Positions 26,429-34,747 of a stretch of DNA of 64,000 nucleotides are shown here, piece by piece (positions within the stretch are counted from its first letter, which is position 1; the number at the start of each line of letters is the position of its first letter). The stretch spans positions 22,088 through 86,087 of the forward strand of contig CASENC010000014.1 of assembly GCA_949289215.1 (NCBI GenBank), read 5' to 3'. The position numbers and the translations under genes were made by a program. This DNA is from an uncultured Bacteroidales bacterium. GTDB taxonomy: Bacteria > Bacteroidota > Bacteroidia > Bacteroidales > Muribaculaceae. A model generated the notes under the pieces. It had not been told where the DNA came from. It saw only the letters and a list, made by a program, of their open reading frames with translations, and ran no database searches.

Positions 26429-27754
26429 ATGTTTGAAGGATCCAACAATATAGAAGATAACGACCCTAATTTCCTTGTTGATGAAAGCAACACCATGGCA
26501 AGGATAAAAATAATAGGTGTCGGCGGTGGTGGCGGAAATGCCGTCAACAACATGTTCAGGCAAAACATCGAGGGCGTATCGTATGTGGTGCTTAATACCG
26601 ATAATCAGGCTCTGAAAAAGTCACCTGTGCCCAAGAAATTGCTGATAGGTCCTGAAACCACCCACGGCCTGGGTGCAGGCAACAAGCCTGATGTGGCACG
26701 TGCAGCCGCCGAGGAGAGCAGCAACGAAATTGCAGGCTTGTTTGACCCGCAGACCGAGATGGTTTTCATTACCGCCGGTATGGGCGGCGGAACGGGTACC
26801 GGTGCCGCGCCGGTGGTGGCACGAATTGCCAAGGAGAAAGATGTGCTCACGGTGGGCATTGTCACAATACCATTCCTGTTTGAAGGCGAGAGAAAGATAT
26901 TGAAAGCGTTGCAGGGCGCCGAAGAGATGAAGCAATATGTCGATGCCTTGATGATTATAAATAACGAGCGCCTTACCGAGATATATGAGGACTTTAGTTT
27001 CATGAATGCCATGTGCAAGGCCGATGACACGTTGACCACGGCCGCCCGCAGTATCTCGGAGATGGTAACTACTACCGATGGTTACATCAATATCGACATG
27101 AATGATGTGAAGACTACCTTGCACGATAGCGGTGTGGCGATAATAAGCACCGGATATGGTGAAGGAGACCATCGTGTCACCAAGGCTATTAACGACGCAT
27201 TGCATTCGCCGTTGTTGAAAGACCGCGACGTGTATCGCGCCACACGCATATTGCTAAATCTTTATTTTTCGCGAGAAGAAAAGGAAAATCCATTGGCCAT
27301 AAGCGAGATGGATGAAGTGCGCCAGTTTATGGCCAATTTCGACAGCTCGGTGGTGGATGTAATATGGGGTGCAGCATACGACGACACGCTGGGGGCAACT
27401 GTGAAGGTGACCATATTGGCGGCCGGATTTGAGACGACTATCGGCGCGGATGCTGTTACAAAGTCGAACAGCAGCAATAACAAGACAGCTACCGAAGATG
27501 TCAAGGCTAACAAGAAAGTGATAGAGGAGGCATATGGCAAGGACAAGGTAGCCGAGACTACGCAGATTTCCACCAAGAACAGATATATGGTGCTGAAACC
27601 CGAAGAAATGGATGACGACAATGTTATAGCGGCTTTCGGCAAGCCTACATTTAAGCGCGACCCGAAGGTGATGCACACAATGATGCCCGAAGAGCCGTCG
27701 AAAACCGAACCCGACACTTCGGGCAAGGGTAGCGGGGTGAAGATAATGTTCTGA
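26429..27754 (+). CDS. ftsZ: Cell division GTPase FtsZ
   Basis: This tubulin-like GTPase forms the division ring. It has 441 residues. The GTP-binding core has GVGGGGGNAVNNM near 28-40, NTDNQAL near 58 and the tubulin signature GGGTGTGAAPV near 120, and the T7-loop segment is present. The C-terminal linker (about 345-395) is Lys/Thr/Asn-rich. The extreme C-terminus ends in a short basic-hydrophobic KIMF sequence; a canonical DIPxFLR-type peptide is not obvious, so the FtsA-binding end may have diverged. Confidence 0.97.
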   Translation: MFEGSNNIEDNDPNFLVDESNTMARIKIIGVGGGGGNAVNNMFRQNIEGVSYVVLNTDNQALKKSPVPKKLLIGPETTHGLGAGNKPDVARAAAEESSNEIAGLFDPQTEMVFITAGMGGGTGTGAAPVVARIAKEKDVLTVGIVTIPFLFEGERKILKALQGAEEMKQYVDALMIINNERLTEIYEDFSFMNAMCKADDTLTTAARSISEMVTTTDGYINIDMNDVKTTLHDSGVAIISTGYGEGDHRVTKAINDALHSPLLKDRDVYRATRILLNLYFSREEKENPLAISEMDEVRQFMANFDSSVVDVIWGAAYDDTLGATVKVTILAAGFETTIGADAVTKSNSSNNKTATEDVKANKKVIEEAYGKDKVAETTQISTKNRYMVLKPEEMDDDNVIAAFGKPTFKRDPKVMHTMMPEEPSKTEPDTSGKGSGVKIMF

Positions 27755-27765
27755 CACGCATGATA

Positions 27766-27790
27766 TTTTTGTGCAGATAACTGCACAAAT
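27766..27790. promoter_or_regulatory. Dyad TTTGTGCAG-ATAA-CTGCACAAA between ftsZ and the yqeY-family gene
   Basis: A perfect 9-bp inverted repeat with a 4-base spacer lies 14 bases after the ftsZ stop and 15 bases before a candidate -7 element. It has no T-tract after it, so it may be an operator or a weak terminator. Confidence 0.45.
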
Positions 27791-27804
27791 AGCCGAATTT
27801 ATAG

Positions 27805-27812
27805 TAATTTTG
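27805..27812 (+). promoter_or_regulatory. Candidate -7 element for the yqeY-family gene and serS
   Basis: TAATTTTG matches the Bacteroidetes TAnnTTTG element and lies 64 bases before the start codon. No TTTG was found at the -33 distance. Confidence 0.35.
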
Positions 27813-27875
27813 CGGTGCGCTATGTGTTGGGCGTACCGCAAAATTTGTAATTAATATCAAAGAGGAGGTTTTATT

Positions 27876-28325
27876 ATGAGCTTATTTGACACTATAAACA
27901 ACGATATCAAGAAAGCCATGCTTGCTCGCGACCATGCTCGCCTTGAGGCCTTGCGCGGAATAAAGAAAGAATTCCTTGAGGCTAAGACGGCAAAGGGTGC
28001 CGATGGTGAACTTACCGATGAAATGGCAAATAAAATTCTTGCAAAGATGCTGAAACAGCGTCGTGAAAGTGCCGAAATATACCGCAGCCAAAATCGCGAA
28101 GACCTTGCCCAGGGCGAGCTTGGCGAAGCTGCTGTGATAGAAGAATACTTGCCCAAGCCGCTTACCGAGGAAGAGCTGGTGGCTGCATTGAAAGAAATAA
28201 TAGCCCGTGTGGGTGCTACTACAGCCAAGGAAATGGGTAAAGTGATGGGTGTGGCTTCCAAGGGGCTTGCAGGACGTGCCGATGGCAAAGCAATCTCGGC
28301 TAAGGTGCGTGAATTGCTGGCTTGA
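27876..28325 (+). CDS. YqeY/GatB-like domain protein
   Basis: This 149-residue protein belongs to the YqeY family, related to the tRNA-binding C-terminal domain of GatB amidotransferase subunits. Typical features are the N-terminal helix LFDTINNDIKKAMLARD, KRRESAE-like and EEYLPKPLTEEE segments near 60-100, and the end K-x-MG-x-VMG-x-ASKGLAGRADGK near 115-135. The exact role is unknown; a link to tRNA metabolism is usually assumed. It lies between ftsZ and serS. A purine-rich AGAGGAGG stretch 8-15 bases before the ATG is an unusually strong Shine-Dalgarno sequence for this phylum. Confidence 0.92.
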   Translation: MSLFDTINNDIKKAMLARDHARLEALRGIKKEFLEAKTAKGADGELTDEMANKILAKMLKQRRESAEIYRSQNREDLAQGELGEAAVIEEYLPKPLTEEELVAALKEIIARVGATTAKEMGKVMGVASKGLAGRADGKAISAKVRELLA

Positions 28326-28358
28326 TATATAGAACCGGAATAAAAATTGTAACTATAA

Positions 28359-29630
28359 ATGTTGACATTAGCTTTAATCAAGGAAAATCCCGAAGAGGTG
28401 ATTGCACGTCTTGCCGTGAAGCATTTCGACGGTCGCGGACCCATAATGCGGGTGATAGAACTTGACAAGGAACGCCGCGAAGCGCAAACCACGCGCGACA
28501 ATCAGGCAGCCCGCCTTAACAAACTGGCTGCCGAGATAGGCGCATTGATGAAACAAGGGAAGAAAGAGGAAGCCGAGCAGGTGAAAGCCGAGGTGGCCGA
28601 ACTTAAAGAGAACAACAAGGCGATAGACGAACGTGTGAAGAAGGCCGAGGCCGAAATCACCGAAATACTGTTGTCGGTGCCTAATGTGCCGTCGCCGATG
28701 GTGCCCGAAGGCAATGGTGCTGCCGATAATGTGGTGGAAAAGACCGGTGGCCCAATGCCTGAACTCCCCGAAGATGCCCTTCCGCACTGGGATCTTGCAA
28801 AAAAATACAATATAATTGATTTTGACCTCGGTGTTAAAATCACCGGTGCCGGTTTCCCAGTGTACATCGGCAAGGGTGCGCGCTTGCAACGTGCGTTGAT
28901 ACAATTCTTCCTTGACGAGGCCGGCAAGGCCGGTTACTTGGAGATTGAGCCGCCTTATGTTGTGAATGAGGCTTCGGGTTACGGTACAGGTCAATTGCCC
29001 GACAAGGAAGGGCAGATGTACCATTGCAACCTCGACAATCTTTATCTTATTCCTACAGCCGAGGTGCCGGTGACCAACCTTTATCGCGACGTAATTCTCG
29101 ACCAAAAGGAGCTGCCGAAGATGAATTGCGCTTATTCGGCATGTTTCCGCCGCGAGGCCGGTTCTTATGGCAAGGACGTGCGCGGGCTTAACCGCCTGCA
29201 CCAGTTTGACAAGGTGGAGATTGTGCGCATCGAAAAGCCCGAGAACTCTTATGCCGCATTGGAACTGATGAAGGACCATGTGCAGGGGCTGCTTGAAAAA
29301 CTTGAATTGCCGTGGCACATATTGCGCTTGTGCGGCGGTGACATGAGTTTCACTTCAGCCATAACATTCGATTTCGAGGTGTATTCGGCTGCTCAAAAGC
29401 GTTGGCTCGAAGTCAGCTCGGTATCTAATTTCGAAAGCTACCAGGCCAACCGCCTGAAGTGCCGCTACCGTGGCGACGACAAGAAGACCCACCTGTGCCA
29501 CACGCTCAACGGGTCGGCTCTTGCATTGCCGCGCATCATGGCCGCCCTGCTCGAAAACAACCAGACCCCCGAGGGCATCCGCATCCCCAAGTGCCTGCAC
29601 CGCTACACCGGTTTCGACATCATCGACTGA
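28359..29630 (+). CDS. serS: Seryl-tRNA synthetase
   Basis: This class II synthetase charges tRNA-Ser. It has 423 residues: an N-terminal two-helix coiled-coil arm (about 30-105) that grips the tRNA variable arm, then a catalytic domain with motif 1 around YLEIEPPYVV (near 195), motif 2 around CFRREAGSYGKDVRGL (near 265) and motif 3 with NGSALALPRIMAALLEN (near 387). It starts 33 bases after the YqeY-family gene and is followed by a strong hairpin. Confidence 0.97.
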   Translation: MLTLALIKENPEEVIARLAVKHFDGRGPIMRVIELDKERREAQTTRDNQAARLNKLAAEIGALMKQGKKEEAEQVKAEVAELKENNKAIDERVKKAEAEITEILLSVPNVPSPMVPEGNGAADNVVEKTGGPMPELPEDALPHWDLAKKYNIIDFDLGVKITGAGFPVYIGKGARLQRALIQFFLDEAGKAGYLEIEPPYVVNEASGYGTGQLPDKEGQMYHCNLDNLYLIPTAEVPVTNLYRDVILDQKELPKMNCAYSACFRREAGSYGKDVRGLNRLHQFDKVEIVRIEKPENSYAALELMKDHVQGLLEKLELPWHILRLCGGDMSFTSAITFDFEVYSAAQKRWLEVSSVSNFESYQANRLKCRYRGDDKKTHLCHTLNGSALALPRIMAALLENNQTPEGIRIPKCLHRYTGFDIID

Positions 29631-29652
29631 ACTGTTAAAAGATAAGAAAAAA

Positions 29653-29693
29653 GCGGCGGTAAACATTTATAGAGACGTGTTTACCGCCGTTTG
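29653..29693. terminator. Bidirectional intrinsic terminator between serS and ldcA
   Basis: The arms CGGCGGTAAACA and TGTTTACCGCCG form a perfect 12-bp stem with A-rich and T-rich flanks; the genes on either side converge. The loop contains TAGAGACG, a sequence shared with the inverted repeats near 47.5 and 52.1 kb. Confidence 0.85.
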
Positions 29694-29696
29694 TCG

Positions 29697-30620
29697 TTAC
29701 TTAATTTCATTAGTATTATTACCGTGGATATGTAGGGTAGTGGTGGAGCCGGTGGTTGTTAATGTGGCGTGGGCACCTTCCACTATCGGCAGGTTGCCAT
29801 CGATGTGGCCTATAGGGAAATCCATGGCTACGGGATAGTCGTATGGGGCTACCATGCGGGCTATCATTTGCTCCATGGTGTCTCCGTTTCGGTCGGGGGA
29901 GCGATGCCCGGTGAATTGCCCCACGATGAGACCGTGCAACTGGGCAAGAGTTCCGTTGAGGCGTAATGTGTATAACATTCGCTCCACTTTATAGATTTCC
30001 TCGTTTATGTCTTCGATGAAAAGTATGCGGCCCGGTTTTAATATGTCGTATGGCGTGGAAACAAGTGCGCTCAGGACTGCGAGGTTGCCGCCTGCAATCA
30101 TGCCCGAAGCTTTCCCGATGCGATTTAGCGGGTGTGCAGGAACGTTGTATTTGGGGAAACGGCCTTGCAGCACATCGAGCATCAGGCGGCTACACGGGTC
30201 GGTGGTTCCACCCTCGGCAAGCAGTTTTGCCATGGAACTGTGCAGGCTTGCCACGCCTGCCTGCAACCATGCAGCATGCAGTGCCGAAATGTCGCTGAAG
30301 CCGATAAGCCACTTCGGATCGCGCCGCAGCAATTCGGCAGGCAATGAGGGCAACAATTGTACTGCACCATAACCGCCGCGGCTGCACAAGATGGCTCTCA
30401 CTGCCGGTTCACGAATTGCCCACAGCAAGTCGGCAAGACGTTCCTCGACTGTACCGCTGTAAGTACCGCACACGCCTTTGCAGTGGGGGCAAATGATAGG
30501 TTCGTAACCCCATTCACGCAACACTGCGGCTGCGCCATCCACCCGTTCGGGGATTATATGTGACGACGGCGACAAGATTGCCACCTTGTCGCCGCGCCTT
30601 AATGGTTTTGGAAATATCAT
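29697..30620 (-). CDS. ldcA: LD-carboxypeptidase (peptidase family S66)
   Basis: This enzyme removes the terminal D-Ala from muropeptide tetrapeptides during murein recycling. It has 307 residues. S66 features are an N-terminal PLRRGDKVAILSPS segment, the nucleophile region ILCSRGGYGA (Ser near 113), a GGNLAVL segment near 178, and a C-terminal His in FPIGHIDGN near 275. No signal peptide is seen, so it is likely cytoplasmic. Its start is 6 bases after the metG stop, so the two may share a transcript. Confidence 0.92.
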   Translation of the reverse strand: MIFPKPLRRGDKVAILSPSSHIIPERVDGAAAVLREWGYEPIICPHCKGVCGTYSGTVEERLADLLWAIREPAVRAILCSRGGYGAVQLLPSLPAELLRRDPKWLIGFSDISALHAAWLQAGVASLHSSMAKLLAEGGTTDPCSRLMLDVLQGRFPKYNVPAHPLNRIGKASGMIAGGNLAVLSALVSTPYDILKPGRILFIEDINEEIYKVERMLYTLRLNGTLAQLHGLIVGQFTGHRSPDRNGDTMEQMIARMVAPYDYPVAMDFPIGHIDGNLPIVEGAHATLTTTGSTTTLHIHGNNTNEIK

Positions 30621-30626
30621 GCTGTT

Positions 30627-32666
30627 TTATTTTACTTGGCAGCCCGGTTTCACTTCGCCGTGGGGGCCTATCACCACCAAGCGGCCGCCCGCGTCCTCGG
30701 CACTCAATATCATGCCTTGCGAGATGATGCCTTTGAGCTTGCGCGGTTCAAGGTTGGCAATGAAGCACACCTCCTTGCCTATAAGGTCTTCGGGTGCATA
30801 GTACTTGGCAATGCCGCTCACTATGGTGCGGCCACCCAGCCCGTCGTCGATTTTGAATTGCAGCAGCTTGTCGGCCTTTGGCACTTTCTGGCAATCGAGC
30901 ACCTTGCCGACGCGAATGTCGAGCTTGCCGAAGTCATCAATCGGCACGGCTTGTGCCACCGGCTCGGGGCGGAAGTTCTTTATGATGTTCTCCTGCTTGA
31001 TGCGTTCGAGTTTTTGCATTTGTGCATCGATAACCGAATCTTCGATTTTCTCGAAGAGCAATTCGGGTTTTTCGATTGCACTGCCTGTTGCAAGTATGTC
31101 GATGCTGCCAAGTTTGTTCCAGTCGGCTTCGGGCATATTTATCATTTTGCGCAATTTCTCGGCCGAGAAGGGCAGGAACGGTTCAAATGCAATTGCAAGG
31201 TTGGCAGTGATTTGCAGGGCCATGTTTAATATGGTTGCCACGCGGCTCATGTCGGTTTTTGCAAGTTTCCACGGCTCGGTGTCGGCAAGGTATTTGTTGC
31301 CGATGCGGGCAAGGTTCATTGCATCACGCAGTGCGTCGCGGAAACGGAAATGCTCGATATTGCTGCCAAGCGTTTCTTTTACATCTTTAAATTCTTCAAG
31401 AGTTTGGCGGTCATAGTCGGTAAGTTCACCGCGTTCCGGTACACGTCCTTCAAAATACTTGTGTGTGAGAACGATTGAACGGTTCACGAAGTTGCCGAAT
31501 ATTGCCACAAGCTCGTTGTTGTTACGGGCCTGGAAGTCGCGCCAAGTGAAGTCGTTGTCTTTGGTCTCGGGCGCATTTGCCGTGAGCACATAGCGCAGCA
31601 CGTCTTGCTTGCCGGGGAACTCTTCGAGGTATTCATGCAGCCACACAGCCCAGTTGCGAGAAGTTGAAATTTTGTCTCCTTCAAGGTTCAGGAACTCGTT
31701 GGCCGGCACATTCTCGGGCAATTGGTATGACCCTTCGGCCATCAGCATGGCCGGGAACACGATGCAGTGGAACACGATGTTGTCTTTGCCGATGAAATTG
31801 ATTATGCGTGTATCATCGCGCTTCCAGTATTCTTCCCAACGGTCGGGGAGCAGTTCCTTGGTATTGGAAATGTAACCAATCGGGGCATCGAACCACACAT
31901 ACAGCACCTTCCCTTCGGCTCCTTCAACCGGCACAGGTACGCCCCAGTCGAGGTCACGGCTCACGGCACGCGGTTGCAGGCCCAGATCGAGCCACGATTT
32001 GCATTGCCCATACACGTTAGGCTTCCATTCCTTGTGGCCTTCAAGTATCCATTTACGCAACGTCGGTTCCCACTTGTCGAGCGGCAGATACCAGTGCTTG
32101 GTTTCCTTTTTCACAGGCTTGCTGCCGGTGATTGCCGAGTGGGGTTCGATGAGGTCGTTGGCACTGAGCGAGGTTCCGCACTTTTCGCACTGGTCGCCAT
32201 AGGCATGGTCGTAACCGCAATGCGGGCAAGTACCCACAATATAACGGTCGGCGAGGAATTGCCCTGCTTCTTCGTCATAGTATTGCATCGATGTCTTTTC
32301 GATAAACTCGCCTTTGTCATACAAGTTGCGGAAGAAGTCGCTTGCCGTTTTAGAATGTATCTTGCTCGTGGTACGCGAATAAATGTCGAACGAGATTCCC
32401 AGCTGTTCAAATGATTTCTTGATTATGTTGTGATAACGGTCAACTATGTCCTGTGGGCTTACACCCTCGGCGCGGGCTTTCAGTGTGATTGGCACACCAT
32501 GCTCGTCGCTGCCGCCTATCATTATCACGTCCTCGCCCTTCATTCGCAGATAGCGAGTGTAGATGTCGGCAGGAACATACACTCCTGCAAGATGCCCTAT
32601 GTGTACGGGGCCGTTGGCGTATGGCAACGCTGTGGTAACGAGAGTACGTGCAAATTTCTTTTCCAT
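30627..32666 (-). CDS. metG: Methionyl-tRNA synthetase
   Basis: This class I synthetase charges tRNA-Met. It has 679 residues. The HIGH motif is at 22-25. A zinc-binding knuckle region near 145-165 has CPHC and CEKC. The KMSKS loop appears as KISTS near residue 330, a known variant. An anticodon-binding helical domain follows, and the C-terminal 110 residues form an EMAP-II/Trbp111-like OB-fold tRNA-binding domain ([20 protein letters not shown]...). All parts are complete. Confidence 0.97.
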   Translation of the reverse strand: MEKKFARTLVTTALPYANGPVHIGHLAGVYVPADIYTRYLRMKGEDVIMIGGSDEHGVPITLKARAEGVSPQDIVDRYHNIIKKSFEQLGISFDIYSRTTSKIHSKTASDFFRNLYDKGEFIEKTSMQYYDEEAGQFLADRYIVGTCPHCGYDHAYGDQCEKCGTSLSANDLIEPHSAITGSKPVKKETKHWYLPLDKWEPTLRKWILEGHKEWKPNVYGQCKSWLDLGLQPRAVSRDLDWGVPVPVEGAEGKVLYVWFDAPIGYISNTKELLPDRWEEYWKRDDTRIINFIGKDNIVFHCIVFPAMLMAEGSYQLPENVPANEFLNLEGDKISTSRNWAVWLHEYLEEFPGKQDVLRYVLTANAPETKDNDFTWRDFQARNNNELVAIFGNFVNRSIVLTHKYFEGRVPERGELTDYDRQTLEEFKDVKETLGSNIEHFRFRDALRDAMNLARIGNKYLADTEPWKLAKTDMSRVATILNMALQITANLAIAFEPFLPFSAEKLRKMINMPEADWNKLGSIDILATGSAIEKPELLFEKIEDSVIDAQMQKLERIKQENIIKNFRPEPVAQAVPIDDFGKLDIRVGKVLDCQKVPKADKLLQFKIDDGLGGRTIVSGIAKYYAPEDLIGKEVCFIANLEPRKLKGIISQGMILSAEDAGGRLVVIGPHGEVKPGCQVK

Positions 32667-32689
32667 ATATCGATTTTACTTATTTCGTG

Positions 32690-32697
32690 CAAAATTA
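32690..32697 (-). promoter_or_regulatory. Candidate -7 element for metG
   Basis: Read on the minus strand the sequence is TAATTTTG, a full match to TAnnTTTG, 24 bases before the metG ATG. The -33 box is unclear. Confidence 0.45.
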
Positions 32698-32718
32698 CAA
32701 AATAAAAAACTAAAACCG

Positions 32719-32726
32719 TATATTTG
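32719..32726 (+). promoter_or_regulatory. Candidate -7 element for the beta-lactamase gene
   Basis: TATATTTG is a full match to TAnnTTTG and lies 26 bases before the ATG at 32752. No -33 TTTG is visible at the ideal distance. Confidence 0.45.
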
Positions 32727-32751
32727 CCACACAATAACCTGCCTATCGCAT

Positions 32752-33606
32752 ATGAATTTAATGGTGAATAGCATAAAATCGATTTCCACGTCGTGCCGCC
32801 GGGTCTGGGTGGTTGTGACGTGTATTTTTCTGCCTTTGATGGCAGTTTGTGCCGATGCGGGTAAATTGAGGGCGGGATTGCAACAATTGGTATCGAAGTA
32901 TAATGCCGTGGTGGGGATTGCCTTGATTACAGACCGTGGAGATACCGTCACGGTGAATAATGACGAGTATTATCCGCTTATGAGTGTTATGAAATTGCAC
33001 CAGGCCGTATATGTTGCGCATTGCCTTGATTCTCTCGGCTTGGACATGGGTTATGAGATATGTGTGAATAAAGAAGACTTGAAGCCGAATACTTACAGCC
33101 CGTTGCGTGACCGTTATCCCGATGGAGGCATAACGTTGACTGTGGGTGAATTGCTATGCTATACCTTGCAGCACAGCGACAACAATGCTTGTGACTTGCT
33201 GTTTGACCGATTTGGCCGGCCTGCGTCTGTAGATGCATATGTGCGCAGCCTTGGGTTTGCTGAATTTGCCATATCGGCTACCGAGGATGACATGCACCGC
33301 GACGCGGAATTGTGCCATTCTAATTATTCCACCCCGCTTGAGGCCGCCCGATTTATCGATTGGTTGTATAATGGTTGTTATGGCGGGGATAATTTGCAAT
33401 ATGTGAGGTGGGTATTGCTTGATTGCCGCACCGGTTTGCAGCGCATACCGGCAGGAGTGCCAGCCGATGTGAAAGTGGCACATAAGACTGGTACGAGTGA
33501 TTGCGATGCATCGGGTCGGTGGGTTGCCGTGAACGATGTGGCATATGTCATTCTTCCCGATGGTCGCAATTATTCGCTCCGTGGTGTTTGTTGGAAATGC
33601 GGGTGA
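32752..33606 (+). CDS. Class A beta-lactamase with C-terminal frameshift
   Basis: This exported serine hydrolase resembles the CfxA/CepA branch found in Bacteroidales and would hydrolyse beta-lactams. In 284 residues there is a signal region (about 15-35), the active-site SVMK (78-81), SDN (142-144), a probable omega-loop general base E178 (ATEDDMHRD), and KTG (245-247). Reading ends early after LPDGRNYSLRG with an unrelated tail VCWKCG. In the +1 frame from 33581 the expected C-terminal strand and helix continue (VVFVGNAGEDFAAVEQ...) for 33 codons to a stop at 33680-33682. One base seems to be missing near 33578-33583. The start at 32752 gives a good signal peptide (32761 is an alternative); the frame stays open upstream into metG. 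Confidence 0.85.
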   Translation: MNLMVNSIKSISTSCRRVWVVVTCIFLPLMAVCADAGKLRAGLQQLVSKYNAVVGIALITDRGDTVTVNNDEYYPLMSVMKLHQAVYVAHCLDSLGLDMGYEICVNKEDLKPNTYSPLRDRYPDGGITLTVGELLCYTLQHSDNNACDLLFDRFGRPASVDAYVRSLGFAEFAISATEDDMHRDAELCHSNYSTPLEAARFIDWLYNGCYGGDNLQYVRWVLLDCRTGLQRIPAGVPADVKVAHKTGTSDCDASGRWVAVNDVAYVILPDGRNYSLRGVCWKCG

Positions 33607-33682
33607 AGATTTTGCTGCCGTTGAGCAATTGATAGCCAATATTTCACGTGAGGTTTATATGTCGGTGAAACAATCACAGTGA
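33581..33682 (+). pseudogene. Out-of-frame C-terminal segment of the beta-lactamase
   Basis: These bases encode the missing last strand and helix of the class A fold (FVGNAGEDFAAVEQLIANI...) in the frame next to that of the main gene. It is not a separate gene. A single-base deletion in the genome or a sequencing error would both explain it. Confidence 0.75.
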
Positions 33683-34564
33683 TTGTAATTGTTCAGGTGC
33701 AAGGCCTGTCAGCTTAGCAATTTCCGATACAGGAAGTCCGGCTGCTTTAAGACTTGTAGCAATTTCCATGGCTTTCCTGGCGGCTCCTTCAGCCAAGCCT
33801 TTTTCCAACCCCTCGGCGAGGCCTTCGGCATGACCTTTCTTCTCGGCTGTGGTTATTACGCTGTACATATCGCGGAAATTCTTCAAGCTCTCTTCATAAT
33901 TGCTCAGTTCCGAGGGGGAGAACCGTGCGATTTCGGCGGCCTCGAAAAGGCGGTTGAAGATTCGCTCCTGCAAAGCGGCCGGTCGCTCAAAGAGTGAAGA
34001 CAGATTCTTTAATACAAACAGCCACTTGTCAAACATTGTCACCAACTGGTCTTCCCGTTTGTTGAACTTGGGCATTTCAAGGTAAATAAAAGTGAGCTTG
34101 TCGTAGAAAACCTCGTGGGTTTCGGTGTCGAGCAACTTTATTTCATGCTTGAAGTCGCTTCTGCCCGAGTCGGAGAAAGTGAAATTAAGGATGCCCACCG
34201 TATATACGGCTTTAAGCTCGTAATCCCAAGTTCCGCGCCTTGCTTGCTCCCGGATAGGGAATGTAGTGTAGTAAATGCTGCGGTCTTTGAAAAATTCCTG
34301 TTCACCCTTTTGCATCTCCACGAGGAATTTTTCACCACATTCGTTTTCACAATATACGTCGAATACGGCCTTACGGTCTAATTCGAGGCTTCCGAGTTGT
34401 TCGGAGTTCAGGTATGTTATATCGCGCACCACTTCTCTGCCCGAGAACAGAGCATTGAGGAAACTGATGAGCAAATCCTTGTTCATCGCCGTTCCAAACA
34501 GTTTCTTGAAGCCGAAGTCGGTATAAGGGTTGATATACCGTTCCCTCACAGTGTCGCCAATCAT
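33674..34564 (-). CDS. Rpn-family PD-(D/E)XK nuclease / transposase-like protein
   Basis: This 296-residue protein belongs to the Rpn (recombination-promoting nuclease) or PDDEXK transposase-like family, which is abundant in Bacteroidetes. The N-terminus INPYTDFGFKKLFG is diagnostic. The nuclease core shows D near 70 (AVFDVYCEN) and ExQ near 83 (FLVEMQKGE). The C-terminal 60 residues contain short AEGLAEGLEKGLAEG-type repeats and end in a leucine-rich, helix-turn-helix-like segment (GLPVSEIAKLTGLAPEQLQSL). Such genes are often multi-copy and may promote recombination. Its 3' end overlaps the frameshifted tail of the beta-lactamase by 9 bases. Confidence 0.88.
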   Translation of the reverse strand: MIGDTVRERYINPYTDFGFKKLFGTAMNKDLLISFLNALFSGREVVRDITYLNSEQLGSLELDRKAVFDVYCENECGEKFLVEMQKGEQEFFKDRSIYYTTFPIREQARRGTWDYELKAVYTVGILNFTFSDSGRSDFKHEIKLLDTETHEVFYDKLTFIYLEMPKFNKREDQLVTMFDKWLFVLKNLSSLFERPAALQERIFNRLFEAAEIARFSPSELSNYEESLKNFRDMYSVITTAEKKGHAEGLAEGLEKGLAEGAARKAMEIATSLKAAGLPVSEIAKLTGLAPEQLQSL

Positions 34565-34706
34565 AACATATTTCTTTTCCTACAAAGTAACAAAATTTTT
34601 TGCAATTCTCCATATATTGGCAGATAACTGTGCGTACTTTTTTCAATCTGACAAAATAGTGCAAAAAGCTGATATTATAGTGTAATTTTTGATGGGAAAC
34701 AGATTT

Positions 34707-34714
34707 TAATTTTG
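34707..34714 (+). promoter_or_regulatory. Candidate -7 element of the mannan locus (GH5 gene)
   Basis: TAATTTTG matches TAnnTTTG, 33 bases before the GH5 ATG. The extended context, TAATTTTGCatCCG, resembles the element before susC (TAATTTTGCttCGG). Confidence 0.45.
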
Positions 34715-34747
34715 CATCCGTAATAAACCTAAAAAGTACAACCTAAA

